The translations under genes and the position numbers were made by a program. From a virus, in IMG/VR virus record IMGVR_UViG_3300013133_000034, positions 1 through 31,404 of that record: 31,404 nucleotides of DNA. One strand, written 5' to 3'. Within the stretch, counting starts at the first letter, position 1. Every line of letters starts with the position of its first letter. Shown here piece by piece: positions 1 through 7,422 of this stretch. Below the pieces are notes generated by a model that searched no databases, was not told where the DNA came from, and saw nothing but the letters and a program-made list of their open reading frames with translations.

Positions 1-255
1 ATAAGTACCTGAAGCTGTTGTTAGATGACCTTCAGCGTGAGACACATAACCCGATGCTGTTGTGATTTGACCTTCAGCGTGAGAAACATCTCCTGATGCT
101 GTTGTAGTATCACCTTCAGCGTGAGAATAAGCACCTGATGATATTGTTGATAAACCTTCAGCGTGAGAAGCTAATCCTGTTGATGTTGTTAAATAACCTT
201 CAGAATGTGAACCATAAGTACCAGATGCTGTTGTTTGTTGACCTTCAGCGTGAGA
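1..255 (-). repeat. Tandem 42-bp coding repeats (SHAEG units), cut by left edge
   Basis: Six consecutive 14- to 15-codon units encode SHAEG/SHSEG followed by xxTTASGxx. At DNA level the core 'accttcagcgtgaga' or a near variant recurs about every 42 bp. The array continues beyond position 1. Confidence 0.85.
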
Positions 256-1140
256 ATATTGTCCTGAAGATATTGTTTGATAACCACTAGCTGTACTACC
301 TATAGTGGTAGCACTTGTTTGAATACCCCACGCTGTTGAATCTTGTCCCGAAGCCAAGGTTTGATTACCCCATGCCACAGCTCTATCACCTGTTGAATCA
401 AGTCCTGTACTGTTAATAGCTTTAATTGAATCGGTACCTGTAGAACCTGATGTCCAATAGGTAACTTTTGGAACTGTTACTGTTGCTCCGTCATTTCTAA
501 ATAATTCTAAATTACCTAAAGAAGTTACGGTTCCACCAGTTACATAAACATCATTTGTTTGACTAAACGCTGTAAGTAAACCATAATTTACAACTTCATT
601 TGATGCTGATGCTGTATTGTTATAATAAGCCGGACCATTTAATGTTGTTGTACCAGTTACAGTTAAATTACCGTTAACATTGTTTGTTCCATAAAGGGTT
701 ATACCATTAAATGAATCAATTGTTACTGGAACTGATGGTTTACCATTATTTAAACTAATTGTTAAGGTATTTGGTGACCATGTAGCTCCTGTTGTGTGCG
801 AGTCAACGGATGATGCAATGTCTGAAATATCTGCTAAAACAAAACCAGTAGTAGTACCTGAAAGGAATTTACCTACAAGACCTGAACCTGTTTGTCCTTG
901 ATATTTTGTGATTTGATTTCGTAATCTTAAATCGTAAAGATTGGAACCCACCTCAAAGAAACTAGCTGTAGCACCTGTACCAGCGGGGGTCCATTCAGAT
1001 GTGGAAGTTGTAATACCCGAAAAGAATACAATACCATCGGCTGTATTTACTATCGGTTCACCTTTTAGTAACGAGGACGGTAACGGTCTGTTTACTATAT
1101 CCGAGTTCTTTAATACGTGAGTTGTTTTTCTAATTGACAT
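1..1140 (-). CDS. Tail fibre with YadA-like head repeats (3' end outside window)
   Basis: The reading frame opens at the ATG at 1140-1138 (MSIRKTTHVLKNSDIV) and stays open for 380 codons to the left edge, so the C-terminus is missing. The N-terminal ~270 residues are Thr/Gly/Ser-rich beta-type sequence typical of phage fibres (for example 'NGITLYGTNNVNGNLTVTG'). From about residue 296 the protein becomes 14-residue YadA-like head (Hep/Hag) repeats of the type SHAEGxxTTASGxx, six of which are visible. Such repeats form left-handed beta-roll trimers in adhesins and fibres. It is the last visible gene of a minus-strand block behind the neck proteins, so a role in host attachment is likely. It lacks the 'CI.DL..SN..GCSPITV' junction found in the two plus-strand relatives. 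A promoter-like ATATTTAT lies 14 nt before the start. Confidence 0.8.
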   Translation of the reverse strand, partial: MSIRKTTHVLKNSDIVNRPLPSSLLKGEPIVNTADGIVFFSGITTSTSEWTPAGTGATASFFEVGSNLYDLRLRNQITKYQGQTGSGLVGKFLSGTTTGFVLADISDIASSVDSHTTGATWSPNTLTISLNNGKPSVPVTIDSFNGITLYGTNNVNGNLTVTGTTTLNGPAYYNNTASASNEVVNYGLLTAFSQTNDVYVTGGTVTSLGNLELFRNDGATVTVPKVTYWTSGSTGTDSIKAINSTGLDSTGDRAVAWGNQTLASGQDSTAWGIQTSATTIGSTASGYQTISSGQYSHAEGQQTTASGTYGSHSEGYLTTSTGLASHAEGLSTISSGAYSHAEGDTTTASGDVSHAEGQITTASGYVSHAEGHLTTASGTY

Positions 1141-1154
1141 TTTATTTTTATTTA

Positions 1155-1162
1155 ATAAATAT
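1155..1162 (-). promoter_or_regulatory. Candidate promoter element ATATTTAT
   Basis: On the minus strand ATATTTAT lies exactly 14 nt before the ATG at 1140. The same element sits 14-15 nt before the starts at 3198(-), 6259, 16505 and 24221. A second copy (1192-1199) lies in the 3' end of the upstream gene, whose last codons are GAT ATT TAT TAA. Function is inferred from position only. Confidence 0.45.
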
Positions 1163-1188
1163 TATCTTATTTTTATTTGTTACATTTT

Positions 1189-1632
1189 TTAATAAATATC
1201 ACCATCTAAAATATCATTTTGTATTACTGAATTATTGGCTGTTATAGTTCTTTGATTCCCTAAACTATCTAAACCTAAATTTAAATTAGGTGTTATAACT
1301 TGGTTTGTAGATGTCCATACCGTAGATGTACCACTAACAGTATTTACATCTCTAAATCTTCTAGAAGTAGAACCTAAATTAATAGTGTTATCAGTAGTAG
1401 GTAGAATATCACCATTAGGGTAAAATGTAGTAATATTTGATATAGTAACCCCGCTATTAGGGTCACACGGTTCTATAAAATTTGTAAATATAGTACTACC
1501 AGAAGGGTTACATACAAACAAATCACCACCAACGTAAAAATTACCAGTACTACCAGTAATATTAGTACCCCCACCAGGTGGTTGTACAACATAATATTTT
1601 ACTATTTCAGCATTACACCCGTTACCACCCAT
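1189..1632 (-). CDS. Small fibre-like structural protein
   Basis: This 147-residue protein is rich in Thr, Asn, Gly and Ser, with no signal peptide or membrane segment. The segment 'TINLGSTSRRFRDVNTVSG' (about residues 83-101) matches the 'NLGS..rrF' pattern common in phage tail-fibre and baseplate-associated proteins, where it precedes a receptor-binding or chaperone region. The C-terminus is short and ends in DIY. The start overlaps the stop of the upstream gp15-like gene as TAATG, implying translational coupling. It sits between the neck genes and a YadA-type fibre, so a virion structural role is likely, but I do not recognise a named family. Confidence 0.6.
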   Translation of the reverse strand: MGGNGCNAEIVKYYVVQPPGGGTNITGSTGNFYVGGDLFVCNPSGSTIFTNFIEPCDPNSGVTISNITTFYPNGDILPTTDNTINLGSTSRRFRDVNTVSGTSTVWTSTNQVITPNLNLGLDSLGNQRTITANNSVIQNDILDGDIY

Positions 1633-2672
1633 TATACTATTGCTAATCCTCTAAGTATTATTTCACTAAATTTTGTTGTATCGTTTTTCACTATACTGAT
1701 AAATATTGTATCATTTTCATTTGCTGTGAAAGGCAATGTAATAGGGGAACCATTTTTTAATATTGTATAAGTAATAATGTTTTCAACTTCGATTGAAGTT
1801 ATTTGTGATGGTGAGTCAGGTGATAAATTTATTTCTGTGTAAGAACCAGGTAAAAATTGGATTATTAATTTTAAAGTTATGTCGTTTTCAGTATGGTCTT
1901 TAATAATTCTAGTAATCGGTCTTGGTTTTTTCTGGTCAACTTCAATAGAAACAAAAGCTCTACTAACAGCAGGTTTAACATCAAATTCTTCACTATCAAC
2001 AAGATAACCTTGTAATTTCATTTCGTATGTTTGTACATAAAATCTTTTACCATCTAAATTATCTATTTGACTTTCATCCCCCATACTCTCTAAAAGTATT
2101 GGGAAGTAATGACCTTTTATATTGACGTAGGCTTGTGCTGAAGCAAAAGTTTGTAAAACTTTTTGATGTAATTTATTTAGTTCACGCATTTTATAACTAA
2201 AAAGTCGTACAGTGTATATCATATCAACGCCAACAGGATTTGGGATGCTATAAATGTCAGCACCCTTACGATTACCATCCCAAACAGGAATTGTCATATA
2301 AGGGAAATTTTTTCTAACAGGTATTTTAAAATCTGCCGGGTTTGTACCTGTCTCAGGATTAGGTCTTCTAACAACAGAAATAAACGGTATTTTTAAATTT
2401 TTATATTTATCGGTATTTTGCCAAGTTTTAGCAAATTCATTCCATCTTTGTAAGGTTAAAAAATTAACAGGTACTTTTTCACCTTCGAAGGCTATCTCTA
2501 AATCGTTTCTAACAAATTCAACAAAACCTTCATCTAAATCAGTTAAATCTACTGACCTAGGAAGAAATTGTTTGTTTTTATCTATAAACTGGTCTACCCA
2601 ATGAGCAGGACCACCTTGTGGATCAACACTCTTAATCTGTATATCAGTTTTTCTTTTTTTAGGTAATGCCAT
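1632..2672 (-). CDS. Tail sheath stabiliser / completion protein, T4 gp15-like
   Basis: The product has 346 residues. The central part resembles T4 gp15, which caps the contractile sheath and tail tube and binds the neck. The order of features agrees: an 'NPVGVDMIYTVRLFSY' segment (T4 gp15 has a comparable 'SPIKMIYELSIFTRY'), a helical stretch with 'KLHQKVLQTFASAQAYVN', then an 'ESMGDESQIDNLDGKRFYV' segment and 'YEMKLQGYLV'. The C-terminal ~100 residues (from about residue 250) look like an added beta domain not expected in gp15, which is about 270 residues. The gene follows a gp14-like gene with only 7 bases between, the same gp14-gp15 order as in T4. Identification rests on remembered sequence patterns and synteny, so it is probable rather than certain. 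Confidence 0.55.
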   Translation of the reverse strand: MALPKKRKTDIQIKSVDPQGGPAHWVDQFIDKNKQFLPRSVDLTDLDEGFVEFVRNDLEIAFEGEKVPVNFLTLQRWNEFAKTWQNTDKYKNLKIPFISVVRRPNPETGTNPADFKIPVRKNFPYMTIPVWDGNRKGADIYSIPNPVGVDMIYTVRLFSYKMRELNKLHQKVLQTFASAQAYVNIKGHYFPILLESMGDESQIDNLDGKRFYVQTYEMKLQGYLVDSEEFDVKPAVSRAFVSIEVDQKKPRPITRIIKDHTENDITLKLIIQFLPGSYTEINLSPDSPSQITSIEVENIITYTILKNGSPITLPFTANENDTIFISIVKNDTTKFSEIILRGLAIV

Positions 2673-2679
2673 TTAATTT

Positions 2680-3198
2680 TTAATAATTAGGGTTGAATTC
2701 ATTAGGGTCAGCTGTCACACATTTAATAGTTCTATAGTAACCTTTATAACCTAATCTTGTGTGTTGATTATCTGAATAAATTTTACCATCATCTGTTACA
2801 GTAAAATATTTTATGTTATTTTCAAAATCAGGATAACCTACATAATCACCATAATCGATATCAACACCCATTTCAACTAAATGGTCAACAAATATTGTAA
2901 AATCAAAATTTCCATAATCTTGGTATCTAACATAACCTTCTGAATATGTTTGTGATTCTGGTTCATTAAGTAATGGTCTAACCTTTAATTCTACAGGTGG
3001 ATAAAACACAATTTCATTAGCATTAGATTCACCATAAACATCATCAGTCTGACTTTTAATTCTATCTACTTTAAACAACACAACAGTAAAATTTAAATCA
3101 CCCTCAACAAATTCACGAGCCATTTCATTTTCTAAATTAAAATCAACGTTATCGTAAAATTTTTGTAAACGAGTTATAGGTCTTTTATTAGTTGCCAT
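2680..3198 (-). CDS. Neck protein, T4 gp14-like
   Basis: The product has 172 residues. It resembles the core of T4 gp14, a ring protein of the head-tail connector. After the 'VYGESNANEIVFYPPVELKV' region come 'YQDYGNFDFTIFVDHLVEMG' and then 'DYGDYVGYPDFENNIKYFTV', matching the gp14 pattern in which a 'GDLIYFP...LFEI' segment follows the FG-strand region. It is shorter than T4 gp14 (256 residues), lacking the long C-terminal tail. It begins the minus-strand block and is followed by a gp15-like gene. The start at 3198 is supported by the ATATTTAT element 14 nt upstream. The assignment is inferred from motifs and synteny. Confidence 0.55.
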   Translation of the reverse strand: MATNKRPITRLQKFYDNVDFNLENEMAREFVEGDLNFTVVLFKVDRIKSQTDDVYGESNANEIVFYPPVELKVRPLLNEPESQTYSEGYVRYQDYGNFDFTIFVDHLVEMGVDIDYGDYVGYPDFENNIKYFTVTDDGKIYSDNQHTRLGYKGYYRTIKCVTADPNEFNPNY

Positions 3199-3212
3199 TT
3201 AAAGTTTTATCT

Positions 3213-3220
3213 ATAAATAT
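3213..3220 (-). promoter_or_regulatory. Candidate promoter element ATATTTAT
   Basis: The element lies on the minus strand, 14 nt before the gp14-like start at 3198, in the divergent region 3199-3269. Read on the plus strand the same bases give TATAAATA (3212-3219), the T4 late-promoter core, so its direction is ambiguous here. Confidence 0.45.
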
Positions 3221-3260
3221 TTAGTCAATCCATTTAGTTTATTTTTTTTGATTTCTTTTT

Positions 3261-3268
3261 ATATTTAT
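3261..3268 (+). promoter_or_regulatory. ATATTTAT element next to helicase start
   Basis: The element lies immediately before the first ATG of the helicase gene (3270) and 7 nt before a second in-frame ATG (3276). The spacing is much shorter than the usual 14 nt, so it may be fortuitous or may favour the second start. Confidence 0.25.
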
Positions 3269-3269
3269 T

Positions 3270-6221
3270 ATGTTTATGCTAGATATTAGTAATTTAAAAA
3301 ATAGAAAAACATTACTTAAATTAGAGGAATATAGTGGTACTAATGAGTATTTAATTTCACTAAAAGAAAGACTTCAGAAGGAAGGACCATTCCCTATTGC
3401 ACCTAGTATTGCTGAATACATAGAGAAAAATTTTCATTTTGATCCTTTAACAATAAATAAAGTGATTAAAATCACAGATTTTTTTGGTCAAACTTTAAAG
3501 GAAAAATTTGAGTTAAATCATGTGCCAGAAAGAATATTTGTTGAACAAGTTTTAGCGGATACAGAAAAAACTTACCATGTTAAGGGTAAAGTTTTTAAAA
3601 ATCAAAAATATTCACCCCTATTTTATATACCAAAAACACAAATAGATGAAAATTTATTAGACCTAGAAGAAGAGGTTGAGGTAGATTTTGATAAATATCA
3701 AGAAATGGATAAGAGGGGCTGGCGGGTATTTAAACATCAGGAGGAAGGAATTAAATTTTTACTAAGAAAGAAAAAATGTATTCTTGCTGACGATATGGGT
3801 CTTGGTAAAGTAATAGCTAACGATGTTCCAGTACTAACACCAAACGGTTGGGTAGAACATGGTTCATTAAAAGTTGGTGATTACGTTATAGGTAGTGATG
3901 GTAAACCAACAAAAGTTTTAGCCGTCCACCCAAATCCAATAAAAGATTATTATAATATAACATTTACGGATGGTACAGTAGTTGAGGCTTGTGACGAACA
4001 TTTATGGTCGGTATACACACCTTCACAAAAAAAACGTAATACTAAAAATCAAGTACTAACAATTCGTGATATGTTGGATAAAGAAAAAACTGTTATTACT
4101 AACGGTATCGGTATTAATGAAGGGAAAAAATACAAAACAAAAACTTATTATAAAATGAGTAATGGTGATTGTAAGTGGTATATACCAATTGTGAAACCAG
4201 TAGAATTTAACCCAAGAGAGATAAAAATACATCCTTATTTATTAGGTATTTTGTTAGGTGATGGATCTATTAGTGGTAAAAACAGTATTAAGTTAACAAC
4301 TAAAGATAGTGAAATTATAGATGAGATTACTAAAATAATACCAAAAAATATTTTATTGAGTGATTATAAGGAAGAGATAGAGTTTGGTTTTAAAATGGTT
4401 GCCAGGTCTAAGGGTAATGATTTGTTAAAATCGTTAAAATATTATAATCTAATGGGTAAAACTTCTGAAAACAAATTCATTCCAAACGATTACAAGTTCA
4501 ATGCTGTTGAAGTTAGATTAGAAATGTTACAAGGTTTATTGGATACTGATGGGTATTGTTCAAAAAAGGATGGTACAATACAATATTATTCAGTATCTAA
4601 ACAATTATCTGACGATGTTAAGGAATTAGTACAATCCCTAGGGGGTGTGGCTAGACAAAGAAGTAAAAGGGGTTCTTATAGATTACCAAATGGAGAACTT
4701 AAAGAATGTAAAATTTGTTATACATTAACAATAAACCTACCAGAAAATATAAAACCATTTAAGTTAACCCGTAAACTAGAAAATATAAAAGACATTAAAA
4801 AATACCATCCTTCAAGAGGTGTTAAAAACATTGAATTTTCTAGAAGAACTTTAGGACAATGTATTACTGTTGAAGCTGAAGATTCTTTATATGTTATGGA
4901 CCAATATGTTGTAACACATAATACTATAGTCTCAGTTGTAGCTTCAATAGCTAGTGAAGCAAAAAAAATATTAATTATTTGTCCTGCTAATGCCAAAATT
5001 AATTGGTTCCGTGAAATTAATGCTTATATACCTGAAGAAGATATTAGTATTATAAAAAGTAGTCATTGGAACACTAAAAAATATACTATTATTAATTATG
5101 ATATTTTAAAAAATTTCCACACACTAATTGATAATAGAAAGAAATATGAAGATTGGGAAATAAGGAGACATATTGTTGAAGAAGGTTTTGATTTGGTGAT
5201 AATGGATGAAGCTCACATGGTTAAAAATCCTAAAGCAGATAGAACTAAAATTGTTAATCAAATAACTACTGATATAGATAGAAGATGGTTATTAACAGGT
5301 ACACCTATTGCTAATAGACCAATGGACTACTATAATTTATTAAATCTTTGTGGTTCACCATTAACTTCTAGTTGGACCTTTTTTGCTTTTAGATATTGTG
5401 ACGGTAAAAAATTTAAAAGAAAATTAAAGAACGGTAAATTTAAAGAGATTTGGTTGACTGATGGCGCTTCTAATTTGGAAGAATTAAATGACAGAACTAA
5501 ATCAATTATTTTACGTAGAAAAAAAACAGACCATTTAGATTTACCACCTAAAATTGTGGCCCCATATTATATTGAAATTGATGATATGAAAAAATATAAT
5601 AGTGTTTTTGAAGAATATTTAGAATGGGCAAAAAGTGAAGGTAAAAAATTAGGTAACGGTAGACACATGGTTGAGTTAGTTGTTCTTAGAAAATATTTGG
5701 CAGAAGAAAAAGTTAAACATACAATAGAATTAGCCGAACAAGCTTTAGAAAATAATCAGAAGGTTATCATATTTACCAACTTTACACATTCTTTTGATTT
5801 ATTGATGAAACATTTTGGTAAGTTAGCTGTAGGCCATAATGGTAGAATGAACTCAACACAAAAACAATCCTCCATAGACAGGTTCCAAAATGACGATAAT
5901 GTTATGGTTTTTGTTGGTAATTTGATTTCGGCTGGTTCAGCTATTACTCTAACAAAAGCTCAAGTAACAATTATGAACGATTTAGACTTTGTTCCTGCTA
6001 ATCATGCACAAGCAGAAGATAGGTCATGGAGGATTGGTGTACAAAATACCGTTAACATCTATTATCCAATAGCACAAGGAACAATAGATGAAATGATGTA
6101 CGAAATGCTACAAAAGAAAACCAAAATTATTAACACAGTTATTGGGGATGAACAAAATGAATTGGACATTTCTGAAGACTTCTTTAAAAAATTTCTATCA
6201 AAACATAGTGAAACCGTTTAA
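3270..6221 (+). CDS. SNF2/DEAH-type DNA helicase interrupted by an intein
   Basis: The precursor has 983 residues; removing the intein (residues 181-551) leaves 612. The host protein is a superfamily 2 ATPase of the SNF2/SMARCAL1-like type. Visible motifs are the Q-like 'VFKHQEEGIKFLL', Walker A 'DDMGLGK' (K180) continuing after the intein with T552, DEAH (646-649), motif III 'WLLTGTPIANRP', motif IV 'KVIIFTNFTHSFDLLMKHFG', and motifs V/VI with 'GSAITLT' and 'QAEDRSWRIG' (Q914). It probably translocates on or remodels phage DNA during replication, recombination or fork repair. About 140 residues precede the helicase core. A second in-frame ATG at 3276 could be the true start. It lies between divergent neck genes, an odd place for a replication enzyme. 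Activity requires intein removal because the Walker A lysine and threonine are split. Confidence 0.92.
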   Translation: MFMLDISNLKNRKTLLKLEEYSGTNEYLISLKERLQKEGPFPIAPSIAEYIEKNFHFDPLTINKVIKITDFFGQTLKEKFELNHVPERIFVEQVLADTEKTYHVKGKVFKNQKYSPLFYIPKTQIDENLLDLEEEVEVDFDKYQEMDKRGWRVFKHQEEGIKFLLRKKKCILADDMGLGKVIANDVPVLTPNGWVEHGSLKVGDYVIGSDGKPTKVLAVHPNPIKDYYNITFTDGTVVEACDEHLWSVYTPSQKKRNTKNQVLTIRDMLDKEKTVITNGIGINEGKKYKTKTYYKMSNGDCKWYIPIVKPVEFNPREIKIHPYLLGILLGDGSISGKNSIKLTTKDSEIIDEITKIIPKNILLSDYKEEIEFGFKMVARSKGNDLLKSLKYYNLMGKTSENKFIPNDYKFNAVEVRLEMLQGLLDTDGYCSKKDGTIQYYSVSKQLSDDVKELVQSLGGVARQRSKRGSYRLPNGELKECKICYTLTINLPENIKPFKLTRKLENIKDIKKYHPSRGVKNIEFSRRTLGQCITVEAEDSLYVMDQYVVTHNTIVSVVASIASEAKKILIICPANAKINWFREINAYIPEEDISIIKSSHWNTKKYTIINYDILKNFHTLIDNRKKYEDWEIRRHIVEEGFDLVIMDEAHMVKNPKADRTKIVNQITTDIDRRWLLTGTPIANRPMDYYNLLNLCGSPLTSSWTFFAFRYCDGKKFKRKLKNGKFKEIWLTDGASNLEELNDRTKSIILRRKKTDHLDLPPKIVAPYYIEIDDMKKYNSVFEEYLEWAKSEGKKLGNGRHMVELVVLRKYLAEEKVKHTIELAEQALENNQKVIIFTNFTHSFDLLMKHFGKLAVGHNGRMNSTQKQSSIDRFQNDDNVMVFVGNLISAGSAITLTKAQVTIMNDLDFVPANHAQAEDRSWRIGVQNTVNIYYPIAQGTIDEMMYEMLQKKTKIINTVIGDEQNELDISEDFFKKFLSKHSETV
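3810..4922 (+). other. Class 3-type intein with LAGLIDADG endonuclease (371 aa)
   Basis: The intein occupies residues 181-551, inserted in Walker A between GLGK and T. Its first residue is Val, not Cys, Ser or Ala, so the normal N-terminal nucleophile is absent. The diagnostic W-C-T set of class 3 inteins is present: Trp246 two residues after the block B His244 ('DEHLWSV'), Cys531 at the block F position usually held by Asp ('GQCITVE'), and Thr549 just before the terminal His-Asn ('VVTHN', N551). The +1 residue is Thr552. 'LLGILLGDGSI' (about 323-333) and 'GLLDTDGYC' (about 421-430) are the two LAGLIDADG motifs, so the homing nuclease looks intact. In class 3 inteins the block F Cys forms the branched intermediate directly; applying this here is inference. 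Confidence 0.88.
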
Positions 6222-6236
6222 TTATAAATGTATCGA

Positions 6237-6244
6237 ATATTTAT
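6237..6244 (+). promoter_or_regulatory. Candidate promoter element ATATTTAT
   Basis: The element lies exactly 14 nt before the ATG of the gp13-like gene at 6259, within the 37-bp gap after the helicase stop. It is followed by an A-rich leader (ataagaaaaaacggat). Confidence 0.45.
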
Positions 6245-6258
6245 AAGAAAAAACGGAT

Positions 6259-7413
6259 ATGGCATTAATTATTAATGATGCTGAAAAAGCTAAATTATTT
6301 AGACAAATTAAACACAGACTAGGAGCCCCAATCAGAAAAGTTGAATTGGAGGACGAAATGATGTGTACTTTATTAGAGATTTCTATTGAAGACCATTCAG
6401 CATATATTAATGAATGGTTAATTGAATCACAATGGTCTTCTCTTTATGGTAAAGATATTAATATCACTGATATTGCTAGGTCTTTAACAATTAGAGAACA
6501 GAATTATGAAGATTCTTTTACTTACGCTTATTCAAAGATTGTGGGTTTACAGGCTAGAGGTCCTTGGGAATTAAAAAAAGATTATGTAACCGTTACACAA
6601 GGTCAACAAGTTTATGAAATTCCAGCTGGACGTGAAATCAATGAAGTTCTTTGGATAACACCCCCAACAATAGACCACGCTTTATATTCATCGTATGGAT
6701 TTGGTGATTACGGATTTGGTGGAGGATATGGTCAAGTACCCTTCGGTGGTGGAGGTGGTGGATACGGTTATGGTGGTTTTTATTTAGCTCCTGCTTATGA
6801 TATCTTATCTAGAGATGCTGACTATTCACTTAAACAAAGGATTATATCATCAGATTTAGTATATAAAATTACTGCAGGACCTAATGGAACTAAGTTATTA
6901 CATTTAATTCCACCCCCAGGTTCTAGAATTATTTTTGGTAGAGGTGGTTTTGGTCCAAGTGCTACTGGTATGGATGTTACGGGTAGTAAAGTATGGTACC
7001 ATTACTATGAAGTTAAAGATGATGAAGAAAGACAAAGATGTTTAAACGAAAACAAAGATATCATTAAACTTCCTTCAGATGTACCTATTGATGTTGTTAA
7101 TTATGATGAATTAAACACATCTTCAAAACAATGGGTTAGGGATTATTTCACTGCTATGTGTAAAGAAACTCTTGGTAGGGTTCGTGGTAAATTTGGTGGT
7201 GCTTTAGGTATTACCGATGCTGATGTAACAATGGATTATGATTCCCTTTTAAGTGAGGCTAAAGACGATAAAGCAGCATTAATGGAAAGACTCAACGATA
7301 GATTAGAAAGACTTAGACCTGATAAGATGTTGGAGAGAAAAGCTATTGAAGCTGAAAACCTTAATAAAACACTTACTTACAGACCTCTTGGTCATCACTG
7401 GAATGTAATATAA
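6259..7413 (+). CDS. Neck protein, T4 gp13-like
   Basis: The product has 384 residues; T4 gp13 has 309. The N-terminus 'IKHRLGAPIRKVEL' (from residue 17) closely follows the gp13 pattern 'RRLGAPIINVEL', followed by a helix ('CTLLEISIEDHSAYINEWL'). The C-terminus also matches: 'WVRDYFTAMCKETLGRVRG' (from about 292) corresponds to the gp13 'WVKDYATALAKELNG' region, followed by the helical 'SLLSEAKDDKAALMERL'. The protein forms part of the neck that seals the filled head and receives the tail. Odd here is a Gly/Tyr/Phe-rich low-complexity insertion at about residues 144-177. The gene lies on the opposite strand from the gp14/gp15-like genes and is separated from them by the helicase, unlike the compact T4 cluster. 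The product is cytoplasmic, then part of the virion. Confidence 0.78.
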   Translation: MALIINDAEKAKLFRQIKHRLGAPIRKVELEDEMMCTLLEISIEDHSAYINEWLIESQWSSLYGKDINITDIARSLTIREQNYEDSFTYAYSKIVGLQARGPWELKKDYVTVTQGQQVYEIPAGREINEVLWITPPTIDHALYSSYGFGDYGFGGGYGQVPFGGGGGGYGYGGFYLAPAYDILSRDADYSLKQRIISSDLVYKITAGPNGTKLLHLIPPPGSRIIFGRGGFGPSATGMDVTGSKVWYHYYEVKDDEERQRCLNENKDIIKLPSDVPIDVVNYDELNTSSKQWVRDYFTAMCKETLGRVRGKFGGALGITDADVTMDYDSLLSEAKDDKAALMERLNDRLERLRPDKMLERKAIEAENLNKTLTYRPLGHHWNVI

Positions 7414-7422
7414 TTTTTTTTA

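Noticed and set aside
1-255. Regular 42-bp repeats resembling a CRISPR array
   Set aside because: The period is 14 codons in an open frame encoding YadA-like head repeats, there are no unique spacers of constant length, and no cas genes are present. The same holds for 7789-9447 and 12341-13225.
4718-4996. Minus-strand frame across the intein end
   Set aside because: It overlaps well-supported intein and helicase coding sequence and shows no recognisable domain.
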